This document shows, piece by piece, positions 27,701 through 37,162 of a DNA stretch of 64,000 bases. A program made the translations under genes and the position numbers. Under the pieces are notes generated by a model that saw only the letters and a list, made by a program, of their open reading frames with translations, was not told where the DNA came from and ran no database searches. Each line of letters starts with the position of its first letter. The stretch's first letter is position 1. Location: the NCBI GenBank assembly GCA_963721075.1, contig CAVRHV010000004.1:32306-96305 (forward strand), written 5' to 3'. Source of the DNA: DATFVA01 sp963721075. GTDB lineage: Bacteria > Bacteroidota > Ignavibacteria > Ignavibacteriales > Ignavibacteriaceae.

Positions 27701-28737
27701 TATTCCAGTCGGCATTTATGTGAAGCTTATCTCCTATTGTTCCCGCGACGGTTATCTGCACCTGCTGCTTGAAGTCGGGTTCGTTTCTTGTGTTTCCGTA
27801 TCTTGAAGCGGTTACTCCTTCAGTGCTCTCATTTCGCCACGCACCGTGGATATCAACAGCACCGCCTATTTTAAGACTGATTTTTGGTTCGCCGAAAATA
27901 CTAAGCACCCCTACCTTTGGCAGAGGAATTTCAAAATCGGTTATATTCTTAATCAGTTCGCCAAGTTCCTTCTTTGATGATTTCAGCTCATACTGATAGC
28001 CGAGATCTTCCCATAGTTCTCTCTCGTGTAGTGCTAGCTTTGCATCAATATAATCCTCTATAGGCACTCTTAATAAAATCTTGGTCTCCTGCCCTGCAAT
28101 TTTTTCTTCGATTACAACAAACTTCCCCGTTGAATCGATCTTAACTGTCCGCGTTCTTGCAGTGGGCTGTGCTATAAAGGGCGAAGTCCTTTCACGTTGA
28201 AGAGTTACATAAGGCAGGTCCCTGCGTTCATAATGAAAATATTTCAACCTGGCGGTAGAATCTATTGCCATTGAGTCTACTTTTATGGTATCGGCAGCTA
28301 CACCTATCGTATCTGTCTTCAAAGAGTCGGTATTTAAGGAATCAGTTTTACCCGTGGAATCGGGTGGAAAGAATCCGGTTACTGCTGCGAAGAGATCTGA
28401 CTCGGATGCCTCAAGCGATGCATAACTATCCTGCTTTTTCTCAAGGGAGATAAGCTGTGGATCAATAACTTTTATTGAATCAATTTTCTGTTCATTTGAA
28501 GCAGGGAATAGAGGAAAGCCGATCTTCATCCTTTTGATCAGGAGAATAATTATTGGGGTATGGGGGGATTGAATCCAGCTTATGATAATAATCGAATAAG
28601 GCATTGATCCAGACAGTATTATCCACCTGCGCCTTTTCCGGAGAGAACCCGAGATTGACTAAGCTGTAAAAGATCACCACAGAAGCTGCAGTGACCCCTA
28701 ATATCTCCCGAACCAGATTTGGAATCTTATTTTTAAT
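21747..28737 (-). CDS. sprA: T9SS outer-membrane translocon SprA/Sov (one-base frameshift near N-terminus)
   Basis: About 2,330 residues once repaired, the expected giant size. The long frame (21747-28604) contains repeated large beta-barrel segments and inserts such as 'YIDDFEGAKRTIPVGVSYTAW', 'EIWVNELRVVGADDSPGWAYS' and 'PESNLRMNYSHTES', all typical of SprA/Sov. The true N-terminus lies in another frame: a signal segment 'ILGVTAASVVIFYSLVNLG', then 'VDNTVWINALFDYYHKLDS', joining at a CCC near 28512 by dropping one base. No ATG precedes it; the best start is ATT at 28737 ('MKNKIPNLV' if read as Met). SprA forms the pore for T9SS cargo. porX follows downstream. Confidence 0.92.
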
Positions 28738-29021
28738 GTGGAACCCGAAAGAAATAAATCAAAAATAGCAGTAGAAAAGAATTCTATAGATCCTCCGGAT
28801 TAATAATTAAATTTTGAGCGAAAAATTATGCAAAATAGGTTTGAAGTTCAATATTAAGACCGCCTGAAAACTGTAAAAATTTCAATGTTTTAATGTAAAG
28901 CTTTCACGGGAACCTGTTAAGGTAATTTTTTTTCGCCCTTTGGGGCTAAATTATACCCCTGCCTCATCTCAATTCCCGCTGCTGAAGGGAAAATTCTTGT
29001 GAATTTATCGGCTCAGTTAAC
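28738..29021. other. Intergenic region upstream of sprA
   Basis: 284 bp, AT-rich, between the end of the cupin gene and sprA. It should hold the sprA promoter, but no confident -35/-10 pair, operator or terminator is visible. No coding potential is seen apart from the sprA leader. Confidence 0.4.
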
Positions 29022-29522
29022 TTACGTAAATTTCTTTATAATAATCTCATGTAACGGAAACGATTCTATCATTTCATTTCTGTCCGCCAGTTCGAAATCT
29101 TCAAAATCGAATCCCGGTGCAACCGTGCACCCGACAAGGGCAAAGGAATTACTTTCAGTTACTTCAGCTGCGAACCAGTGCCCGGCGGGAATTACCGCCT
29201 GGAAAACTTCACCTTTTTCAACATCTTTTCCAAGTATAACATTGGATAAATTTCCTTTATCATCTATTATGCAGATATTTATTCCGCTCCCGTCATAAAA
29301 GTGCCAGATTTCATCGGATTTAAGTCTGTGAAATTTAGATACCTGCTTTCCTTCAAGCAGAAAATAGATAGAGGTAGAAACTGACCTCTCTTTTTTTAAT
29401 TTCCGCGGCATACCTTCGGGCAGAATGATCTCCCCCGAACGGTATATTTCCTTAAAGTAGCCTCCTTCCGGATGAGGCTGCAGATCAAATCTTTCTATGT
29501 ATAACTTCGCATCTTTATTCAT
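29022..29522 (-). CDS. Cupin-superfamily protein (DUF985)
   Basis: 166 residues matching the DUF985 cupin family: 'FDLQPHPEGGYFKEIYRS' near the start, 'STSIYFLLEG', 'SKFHRLKSDEIWHFYDG' and 'IPAGHWFAAEV'. These provide the cupin barrel and its metal- or sugar-facing histidines (HRLKSDEIWHF). Members are cytoplasmic, of unknown biochemical role, sometimes likened to sugar epimerases. There is no signal peptide. It lies between the deiminase and sprA on the minus strand, 26 bp after the former's stop in reading order being reversed, so it is upstream of sprA but separated from it by 284 bp. Confidence 0.88.
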   Translation of the reverse strand: MNKDAKLYIERFDLQPHPEGGYFKEIYRSGEIILPEGMPRKLKKERSVSTSIYFLLEGKQVSKFHRLKSDEIWHFYDGSGINICIIDDKGNLSNVILGKDVEKGEVFQAVIPAGHWFAAEVTESNSFALVGCTVAPGFDFEDFELADRNEMIESFPLHEIIIKKFT

Positions 29523-29548
29523 ATCAATTCATCTATAAAGAGTTGATT

Positions 29549-31565
29549 TCACCTGATTAGCACCATCTTTTTAACCTGACTGAAACTGCCGGCGGTCATT
29601 CTATAAAAATAAATTCCGCTTGAAAGGTTTCCGGCATTAACCACAGCCGTATAGCTTCCCGGCGTTTTGTACCCGTTAACTAATGTCAGAACTTCCTGGC
29701 CAAGCGTATTGTAAATTTTTAGCGTAACGAGTTTACTTTCTTTACTCACCTGATCCTTACTGCCGGGTACCGAATACCTGATGGTTGTAGCCGGATTGAA
29801 CGGGTTAGGGTAATTCTGTTCTAATACATAATCAGACGGACCGGCTTTGAAGATTTGTTACTGCGAGTATTCTTTCGCTTCCATCATAATCGAATTGTTT
29901 TAACCGGTAAGTAAAATCTCCGGCTCCGGTAACCCTGTCTGTAAAAAGATAACTGCAGACACCAGTTGAAGTGCCGGCACCTTTAATAAAACCAATAACA
30001 GCAAATTCAGTCCCGGCTGCTTTTCTTTCAACCTCATAACCTCTGCAGTTTAATTCTGATGCTGTACTCCATTTCAGCATTACCGAATCGCCTGCAGATT
30101 CCGCATTGAATGAGATCAGTTCAACAGGTACCTCTTCACTAACTTTGAAGTGATAACAGCCGGCAGGCGCAGTTAAAGGTTTTGCAGTTTCCCTGCCATC
30201 ATTGGCAGCTGCGCGCAGGTAATAAAATACTTCGGTACCGGCATTCTGGTTGGGAATTGAGGCACTAAATGAATCGGGAGAAATTTCGGTCATCGGTACA
30301 GCTGTATATCCTGCAGTCGTATCAGTCGTCCATAACAGCTCCGCATCAGCTATCCCGGATGCACTCCGGATATTGGCATCAATTTCATACGGGCCTGCAT
30401 AAGTTACCGTACCCGAGATGGAGGGATGAGAAATCAGCAAAGGATTAAATACTCCGATCTCCTTTGTAATACAATGGATAGCGCCAAGAAGCGGAATTAT
30501 TGAATTTGAATTTATACCTTCAATGTTGTACCCCGGCATAGCTTCTCTGTATATGCGGAATGCCGTGGTATCATACTGTTCTTCATATGTAGGTATAATT
30601 ACTGTCTTATTTATAATGATAGAATTGGTGTAAGTTCTGTAATCGCCTCCCTGGTTCGGGTAATGACCGCCTGCATCAGGCGGCATGGGAATCCTCACCA
30701 CTTTGAAAGGTCTGCCGTAGCAGGTAAGAAAATTGTTGAGTACATACTGCAGGTTTGCTTCTATCTGGGGACCGTCAGCTACTCCCTGCGGATACTGACC
30801 AACAAGCAGAGTTTCCTCATCAAGAAGCTTCATATGCATATCAATATGGTGTATCTCATCATAAGGAAGAGTATTCATTTTGATGTAGCGGTCAAGACCC
30901 ATATATAATGACATTATTGTGTCTATTTCTGCTTCTGTCTTTCCGGGATTTTCATTTAAAATAAGTCTGCTTGAGAAACCTGTACCATGACCATCCGTCA
31001 TAAAATTACCGCCGGTGGCAATCAGATCGTATGGGGCTTGTGTTGTCTGGTGTATAGGGACATTTATATAATTTGCAAAAAATACGGGGATATCATCATC
31101 AAGCGGACGGGGACGGTTATAGATCCAATCGATTATTTTCATACTGTCTATTTCATCCCTGTAAACGGTCCATGGACCATAATCTCTGCACCAGATAGAG
31201 TTGAAGCCTGTTAAAAGGAACTTCAGGTTAACAAGGGGAACGCCGCCCTGGGTCAGATAACTCTTTACAGAATTTGAATCGCTGCAGACAATGTAAACAA
31301 GTCCCTCTTCCTGTGCATAATCTACAATCTGTCGGAGAATGGAAGTATATGATGTCCACGTGATCATTATACCCTGCAGCTCTTCCCATTCAGCCATCGT
31401 TCTTACAGGACCCGCCGGGGGATATGTAAATAGAGGATTCAGGGGAGGATTGTAATCCTTCCACACGGATTCCTCTTCTGCTGTCATCTTGTGCGGTAGT
31501 TCTTGTGAAAAGATAAGGATTGTTGTGGAGATTGATAGAAGAACAACTAATAAAAATGATTTCAT
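29549..31565 (-). CDS. T9SS-exported peptidylarginine/agmatine deiminase-like protein (one-base frameshift)
   Basis: About 671 residues after repair. A signal peptide at ATG 31565 ('MKSFLLVVLLSISTTILIFSQ'; the upstream in-frame ATG at 31682 is rejected) precedes an agmatine/peptidylarginine deiminase domain. This has the guanidinium-binding 'WCRDYGPW', His/Asp in 'HHIDMHMKLLD' and the nucleophile Cys in 'LGAIHCITKE'. A beta-sandwich and the T9SS sorting domain follow. The sorting tail ('YPNPFNPATTIRYS'…'SGIYFYRMTAG'…'KKMVLIR') is in another frame, joined near 29846 by dropping one base (CAAAGCC). The architecture recalls the Porphyromonas secreted PAD. It would convert arginine groups to citrulline or agmatine to carbamoylputrescine outside the cell. 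Confidence 0.88.
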
Positions 31566-31661
31566 ATGTTCCCCGGCTAAAAAATGTTTATTAAATCTAC
31601 TATAATTTTCTGAAGTTTGCTTATTATTGTTATTGATTTTTTCAAAGTCTGGTAAGCCATT

Positions 31662-33048
31662 GTGAAATCTCTTATTACTCATCTGCTCGTATTTTTGTTC
31701 GCCCTCTCTTTTAATGTTTATCCACAGACTAAGCCTGAAATCATTGAATTATACAAGGAAACAGCGAAGAAAATCATCGATTCTGCACTTGTAAATCGTG
31801 AAGCTTATAGTCTTCTGGAGGAATTATGTTCAATAGGGCCGCGTTTAAGCGGTTCTGAAAATTCACTTAAAGCAATACACTGGGCCGAAAGTAAAATGAA
31901 ATCGCTTGGTTTTGATAAGGTGTGGCTGCAGCCGGTCATGGTTCCCAATTGGGTTCGGGGTAATACCGAAGAAGCTGTTATAGTTTCGGGAAAATATAAA
32001 GGCCAGTAACATAAATATCTGCGCGCTCGGAGGAAGTATCGGAACACCGGAAGAAGGTATTACCGCACCGCTGTTTGAAGTGGAAACACTTGATGGGATT
32101 GATTCGGTAAAGGATAAAGTTAAGGGAAAAATTGTTTACATAAATGAACCGATGGATGAAAGTCTGGTTAACACATTTTCCGCCTATGGAAAGGCCGTTG
32201 GGAAAAGGGTATCAGGTGCAATCAGGGCTTCTCAGTATGGAGCCCTTGCCGTTATAATCAGATCAATTACAACTAAATTTGATGATGTGCCGCATACAGG
32301 AGTTATGTATTACCATGATAGTATTCCCCGAATTCCGGGAACAGCCGCAGGATATACTGATTCTGATTTCCTTCATAGGGCTGTTAGCGAAGATCCGGGA
32401 ATTAAGCTGCACCTCACATTGAGCTGTAAAACACTACCCGATGCTCAATCCTATAATGTGATTGGTGAGATAAAAGGTTCAGAACGGCCGGATGAAGTAA
32501 TTGTTGTCGGGGGACATTCTGACAGCTGGGATGAAGGACAGGGGGCCCATGATGACGGTGCCGGATGCGTGCAGTCGATTGAGGTTCTGGATTTGTTAAA
32601 GCGGCTTAATCTTCAGCCAAAGAGAACAATCAGGTGTGTCCTTTTCATTAACGAAGAGAACGGATCACGCGGTGCACAGACATACGGAGCATATTCGGAT
32701 ACAACAAAGGAAAAACATATCGCTGCAATAGAATCGGATGCGGGAGGGTTTACTCCACGGAGCTTTACGGTCACGTCCGATTCCGCTATCCTTGCAAAGA
32801 TGCAGAGCTGGCTGCCGATCCTAAATTTGTGCAGCATAGATAAAATCGAGAAAGGCGGCAGCGGTGCGGATGTTAACGACATCAGGAAGGCAAAGGCTCT
32901 GATTGGATATCGCCCCGATGAACAGCGATATTTCGATTTTCATCATTCTGCTAACGACGTATTAAGTGCGGTAAATCCCCGCGAATTGGAACTGGGAACG
33001 GCAGCCATAACAATTTTAGCCTACCTCATCAGCCAGGAGGGCTTGTAA
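31662..33048 (+). CDS. M28-family metallopeptidase, carboxypeptidase Q-like (one-base frameshift)
   Basis: About 461 residues after repair. The first frame (31662-32009) gives a signal peptide ('LLVFLFALSFNVYPQ') and the N-terminal part; the second resumes near 32002 and runs to 33048. The join needs one base fewer in AAAGGCC. A PA-like insert ('IRASQYGALAVIIRS') lies inside. All five co-catalytic zinc ligands are visible: His in 'VVGGHSDSWD', Asp in 'AHDDGAG', Glu in 'FINEENGSRG', Asp in 'IESDAGGF' and His in 'FDFHHSANDV'. It probably hydrolyses dipeptides or C-terminal residues in the periplasm. It is transcribed divergently from the deiminase, 96 bp away. Confidence 0.9.
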
Positions 33049-33117
33049 CATAGCTGCTCCCCTGTTTTACCTTGAATTTTACCCGATTTATTTCAGGATT
33101 GATTCGGAAATTCCCGC

Positions 33118-33765
33118 TCAGGCCTCGCTTAATTTCTTTTCCTGCACCTTATCATTAAAGATCAATGAAACTGCAATAATTCCGGAAATGATGAGCCCTA
33201 TATCTTCATAAATTCCGAGCTGCATTGCAGCTGATAATCCTAATAATGCCCATAGAAAAGGTATTATCAGAAGATACAATGGTATCCTTTTCAAGGTGAG
33301 GAGAAACATACCGAAAGTAAATATTGTTGTGGGACACGGCAGTCCGAAAGTGGGATTCTCAGGGTAAATATGTCCGAAATAAATATTGAGAAGCGGGTAA
33401 ATTATAAACGCATATATAATAAGGATTAATCCTGCATAATGATTAAGATCTTTTATGAATCCATATTGAAGTTTTTTATCAATCACACCAGATTTGAGCA
33501 TTAATAAAGCCTGCAGTATGAAAGCTGCCCCGAAGATATATGCGGCAGGATTTATGGATGAAAAGAACATTATCTGGTAAACCAATCCTACCCACATCCA
33601 GAAAAAGGCAAGGACCCAGGTAATCAGCTTATCACCGATTTTTCTTTTTCTGAAAACCTGGATAACAATGAAAACCGCAGCAATGAGCAAAACAGCCTGG
33701 AATGGAAAGATCGTCTCATTATACGATTTGAATATGGCAAGGAATTGTTCTCTAGTAAAAGGCAT
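33118..33765 (-). CDS. DUF6064-like integral membrane protein
   Basis: 215 residues with six or seven hydrophobic segments. The start 'MPFTREQFLAIFKSYNETIFPFQ' and the internal 'NPTFGLPCPTTIFTFGM' resemble DUF6064 membrane proteins, whose function is unknown. It is likely in the inner membrane. A GGAGGGGAG ribosome-binding stretch precedes the ATG. It converges with the M28 gene, and its nearest upstream neighbour on the same strand is the small secreted protein gene, which has its own terminator. Confidence 0.65.
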   Translation of the reverse strand: MPFTREQFLAIFKSYNETIFPFQAVLLIAAVFIVIQVFRKRKIGDKLITWVLAFFWMWVGLVYQIMFFSSINPAAYIFGAAFILQALLMLKSGVIDKKLQYGFIKDLNHYAGLILIIYAFIIYPLLNIYFGHIYPENPTFGLPCPTTIFTFGMFLLTLKRIPLYLLIIPFLWALLGLSAAMQLGIYEDIGLIISGIIAVSLIFNDKVQEKKLSEA

Positions 33766-33844
33766 CTCCCCTCCTTAAATAAAACAATAATTCTTTATAA
33801 ACTTATAACTTTTCTTACGGCAATTCAAGTTCCCCGGTTTAAAG

Positions 33845-33878
33845 CAAAAAAAGGCTGCAGCTAATTTATTGCAGCCTT
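33845..33878 (-). terminator. Intrinsic terminator after the small secreted protein gene
   Basis: Arms AAGGCTGCA and TGCAGCCTT (33851-33878) with a 10-nt loop, followed on the minus strand by seven T residues, form a good rho-independent terminator 24 bp after the gene that ends at 33902. Confidence 0.88.
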
Positions 33879-33901
33879 ATTGAATTTATAAGATACAGGA
33901 A

Positions 33902-34357
33902 TTATTTCTTCCAGTTAGTTGTGTCAGTTTTGCTCACGGAATGACTTTTTTTCATATCGGAATTGCTTGTCAGTTTTTGCTGAGTGTCTGTCCACCACTG
34001 CATTTTTACATTATCGAATTTGGCTTTCTGATCGGCCGTCAATACGGCTTCTATTTTATCCATTGATTTGCTTTTACTTGCAGTCATATTTTTATTTGAC
34101 AGGTTTTGCTTATAGTCCTGCAGAATACCTTCTACTTGTCCGGTCTGCTCCATTGAAAGGTTAATTTTATCTCTCAGGACTGAAGCTGCACTGGATACTG
34201 CTTTGCTATATTTAGTGTTGTGATTACCGGGATCCTGAACTTTGTACATTTTATGATCTTTTGTGTTGTCTGTCTGTGAAAATGCTGTTCCAGTCGCGAA
34301 AATCAGCATTACTGCAAGCACGAATGCTCCAAACAATCTGCTCTTTAGCCTGTTCAT
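33902..34357 (-). CDS. Small secreted protein, possibly CpxP/Spy-like
   Basis: 151 residues with a signal peptide (residues 1-28, ending 'GTAFSQ'). The mature part is polar and helical: 'VLRDKINLSMEQTGQVEGILQDYKQNL' and 'MDKIEAVLTADQKAKFDNVKMQWW'. The pattern 'L…EQ…I…L…' then 'VLTADQKAKF' resembles LTxxQ-type periplasmic chaperones (CpxP/Spy), which bind misfolded envelope proteins. The exact LTxxQ repeats are only partly kept, so the family call is tentative. It has its own terminator, and upstream is the M48 gene on the same strand 129 bp away. Confidence 0.6.
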   Translation of the reverse strand: MNRLKSRLFGAFVLAVMLIFATGTAFSQTDNTKDHKMYKVQDPGNHNTKYSKAVSSAASVLRDKINLSMEQTGQVEGILQDYKQNLSNKNMTASKSKSMDKIEAVLTADQKAKFDNVKMQWWTDTQQKLTSNSDMKKSHSVSKTDTTNWKK

Positions 34358-34486
34358 CGTATCTCCTTTTTTTAGTTATTGTTTACACTATAAACCTATA
34401 AATATTTATCTTACACGAAAGTAAGTTCCATCACTGTTTTCCGGAATCTGCACCCCTCTGTTGCTATTAATCAAATCAGATTACTT

Positions 34487-35294
34487 TTATCCTTTTTTAT
34501 AATATTTCATTGCCTCCGGAAGTTCCGATTTTATATCATTAATTCTGGTCTGATTTGCCGGATGATCGCTCAAAAATACAGGTGGGGATCCCTTACTTTG
34601 CGCCATCATTCTTTGCCAGAACTCCAATGCACCATGCGGATCATAACCTGCCATTGCCATAAATATCAGTCCAAGATGATCAGCTTCACTCTCCTGCGTT
34701 CTGCTGTAAGGTAGAAGAACACCTACTTCTGCTCCGATACCATAAGCTGCCATCCACAGCTGCTGAGTCTGCTGGGGTTTATCCTTAAGTGCCTGTGAGA
34801 GAGCGACTCCTCCCAGCTCTGCCAGCAGAGCCTGGCTCATTCTTTCATTTCCGTGGTGAGCAACTGCATGAGCAATTTCATGTCCCAGCACCACTGCTAG
34901 TCCGTTTTCGTCCTGCGTTACAGGAAGAATTCCTGTATACACTACGATCTTACCTCCCGGGCATGCACCATGCATTTACCTGTGAATCAACCACGAGATG
35001 GTATTCCCATTTATAGCCGCTGAGTTGGGCTGATTTACCATTCTGCCTCATATACTGCTCCACGGCAGAAGCAATATTACTTCCGACTCTCTTCACCAGT
35101 GCAACCTGCTGTGCATTATTGCTTTCCTGATGTTCTTTCAGAAACTGGTCGTACTGACTGAAGCTCATCGAAAGCATTTCACTTTCGGGGATCAGGTTGA
35201 GCTGCTTCCTTCCTGTAAGAGGCACCGAACTGCATGACATAAAGAAAAAAGAAAAGAGAGTGATCGTTAAAAAATAGTTTCTGAGTTGTTTCAT
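34487..35294 (-). CDS. M48-family metalloprotease lipoprotein (one-base frameshift)
   Basis: 268 residues after repair. The N-terminal frame has a lipoprotein signal with lipid-anchor Cys21 ('FFFMSCSSVP') and runs to 'NAWCMPGR'. The C-terminal frame resumes 'PGGKIVVYTGILPVTQDE'. The break is a GGG near 34962; removing one G restores 'NAWCMPGGKIVVYTG', the standard M48 sequence. The catalytic HEIAH and the third ligand Glu in 'SRTQESEADHLGL' are intact. M48 lipoproteins of this kind (BepA/YcaL-like) clear stalled outer-membrane proteins. The next gene downstream is the putative CpxP/Spy-like protein, consistent with envelope quality control. Confidence 0.9.
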
Positions 35295-35601
35295 TATGTT
35301 ATCTCTTTATAATTAAAATAATTATGAAAATAGAAAACTTAATCAGACTGGTATATGACTGGAAGCAATTAGCCTCCTGCCTCACATCATTTGCTGATAC
35401 TATCATAAAGGAGATACCATAAATTAATTTTATTTCTCCATTCCTGAAACAATAATTCTACTTTATTGTTTTAGCATTTCTTCCAAAGGATTTTTATAGG
35501 TTCACTTTGCTGTGGGAATATGGTGATTTTAATCACCTCCAATCACGTTTGAAAGTGAATAAAATTTTTTAATTTCAGGGCCAGTGAGGGAAAAATTCAG
35601 G
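35295..35601. other. Divergent intergenic region between M48 and the histidine kinase
   Basis: About 307 bp, AT-rich, with promoters expected in both directions. The visible features are a perfect dyad at 35522-35537 (listed separately) and a weak AT-rich hairpin, GGAGA/TCTCC, at 35410-35439. No gene is seen. Confidence 0.45.
35522..35537. promoter_or_regulatory. Crp/Fnr-type palindrome upstream of the histidine kinase
   Basis: GGTGATTTTAATCACC has perfect 7-bp arms. It fits both GTGA-N6-TCAC (Crp-like) and TGAT-N4-ATCA (Fnr-like) spacing. It lies 65 bp before the kinase ATG, a position suited to activation. No Crp/Fnr gene is in the window, so the regulator is inferred from pattern only. 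Confidence 0.45.
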
Positions 35602-36705
35602 ATGAACTTTACCAATTCAAAAGATCCTCCAATGGAAATTGAATCAGGACAACTTTATAATTTTGTGAATGTTCTTTCTGTTCCTGCTGCAATTCTTGAT
35701 CCGGTCTATGATGCAGGAGGCGAAATCCTTGATTTCATCTACGAACATTTAAATCTGCCTGCATCACAGTCCCTTAACTCTACTGGGACCGACCTAACGG
35801 GACAAAAATTTTTAGGTACTTTTTTTAATGAACGACGGGGTGAATTGCTGGAGAATTTAAAAGAGGTTTTTATGGATGGGACCTCATTGAAACAAGGCAT
35901 CAGTATTTCAGTAGATTCCGTTTTATCCCCGATAAATGCTGTCAGGTTCGGAAACAAACTTATAATTCAATGGGAAGATGAGAAGAGGTACAAAGACCAG
36001 GCTGAAAGGATATCGATTCTTCAGAGTTCCAATCGTGAGCTCGAACAGTTTGCGTATATCGCTTCTCACGATCTGCAGGAACCTATAAGAATGGTAATGA
36101 GCTTCACCCAGCTTCTTCAGAAAAGATACGCGAATAAGCTTGATGAGGATGCTGATCAGTTTATTTATTATGCCGTTGACGGGGCAAAAAGAATGAAGGA
36201 GCTTATTGATAAGCTGTTGGAGTATTCCAGAGTAAGTACTGTAAAAAAGAAGTGGAAAGAAATAAACACTAATCAAATAGTTGAAAATATCGTTGAAGAT
36301 TACGGTATAATTTTGAATGAAACCGGTACAGAGCTGAAGTTCAGCAAACTTCCGGTTGTTGTTACGGATGAATCCCTTCTGAACAGGGTTTTTTCCAACC
36401 TGATATCTAATTCGATAAGATACCGGGGCACTGAAACTCCTGAAATAGTAATCTCAGCGGAGGAGAATGCGAGTGAATGGATATTCTCTGTAGCTGATAA
36501 TGGAATAGGAATAGAGAAAGAATATTTTGAAAAAATATTTCTAATGTTCCAGAGACTGCATGGAAAAACAACCTACCCCGGTATGGGAATGGGACTTGCA
36601 ATTTGTAAGAGAATTATTGATACCCTTGGAGGCAGGATCTGGCTGGATTCCTCGCCTGGAACAGGTACTACGTTTTATTTCACAATTCCGAAGGACACAT
36701 TATAA
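35602..36705 (+). CDS. Sensor histidine kinase (PAS-like, HisKA, HATPase)
   Basis: 367 residues from ATG 35602, behind an AGG; a GTG at 35584 is an alternative start. The N-terminal ~125 residues look like a degenerate PAS domain ('VNVLSVPAAILDPVYDAGG'). A short coiled segment leads to HisKA with the phospho-acceptor His156 in 'FAYIASHDLQEPIRM', the variant seen in phytochrome-type kinases. The HATPase domain has the N-box 'NRVFSNLISNSIRY', 'DNGIGI' and 'GMGMGLAICKRI'. There are no membrane segments, so it is cytoplasmic. The response regulator starts one base after its stop codon. Confidence 0.9.
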   Translation: MNFTNSKDPPMEIESGQLYNFVNVLSVPAAILDPVYDAGGEILDFIYEHLNLPASQSLNSTGTDLTGQKFLGTFFNERRGELLENLKEVFMDGTSLKQGISISVDSVLSPINAVRFGNKLIIQWEDEKRYKDQAERISILQSSNRELEQFAYIASHDLQEPIRMVMSFTQLLQKRYANKLDEDADQFIYYAVDGAKRMKELIDKLLEYSRVSTVKKKWKEINTNQIVENIVEDYGIILNETGTELKFSKLPVVVTDESLLNRVFSNLISNSIRYRGTETPEIVISAEENASEWIFSVADNGIGIEKEYFEKIFLMFQRLHGKTTYPGMGMGLAICKRIIDTLGGRIWLDSSPGTGTTFYFTIPKDTL

Positions 36706-36706
36706 T

Positions 36707-37153
36707 ATGGCTAAAGGTAATCAGGTTCTTCCCGTTGAGATTCTTTTGATTGAGGATAATCCCGGGGATGTATTACTTATTCGGGAATCTCTTAAAGAAA
36801 ACAAATTCCTTACTGATTTGTCTGTAGTTAATGACGGTGAGCAGGCAATGAATTTTCTAAAAAAGAAAAATGAATTTGCGGATGCACCAACACCTGATAT
36901 TGTATTGCTTGATCTAAATCTGCCAAAAAAAGACGGACGTGAAGTATTACTGGAAATTAAACAAGATGAAGAATTAAAAACGATTCCTGTTATTGTTCTG
37001 ACTTCTTCAACAGCAGAGACGGATATCTTGAAAAGCTATGAAAATTATGCTAATTGTTTTATTTCCAAACCGGTTGATCTTGAAAATTTTATCAGCGTTA
37101 TCAAATCAATTAAAAACTTCTGGCTGACGATAGTTAAACTCCCTGTACACTGA
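36707..37153 (+). CDS. Single-domain response regulator (Rcp1/CheY-like)
   Basis: 148 residues consisting only of a receiver domain: acidic pocket in 'ILLIEDNPGD', phospho-acceptor Asp69 in 'IVLLDLNLPKKDG', Thr/Ser in 'VLTSSTAE' and Lys in 'FISKPVDL'. There is no output domain. The 'EDNPGDVLLIRE' motif is typical of Rcp1-type regulators paired with phytochrome-like kinases. The start is ATG 36707, one base after the kinase stop; an upstream in-frame ATG inside the kinase gene is rejected. It probably relays phosphate from the preceding kinase to the next protein or to a phosphotransfer protein. Confidence 0.93.
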   Translation: MAKGNQVLPVEILLIEDNPGDVLLIRESLKENKFLTDLSVVNDGEQAMNFLKKKNEFADAPTPDIVLLDLNLPKKDGREVLLEIKQDEELKTIPVIVLTSSTAETDILKSYENYANCFISKPVDLENFISVIKSIKNFWLTIVKLPVH

Positions 37154-37162
37154 AATAAAGGT

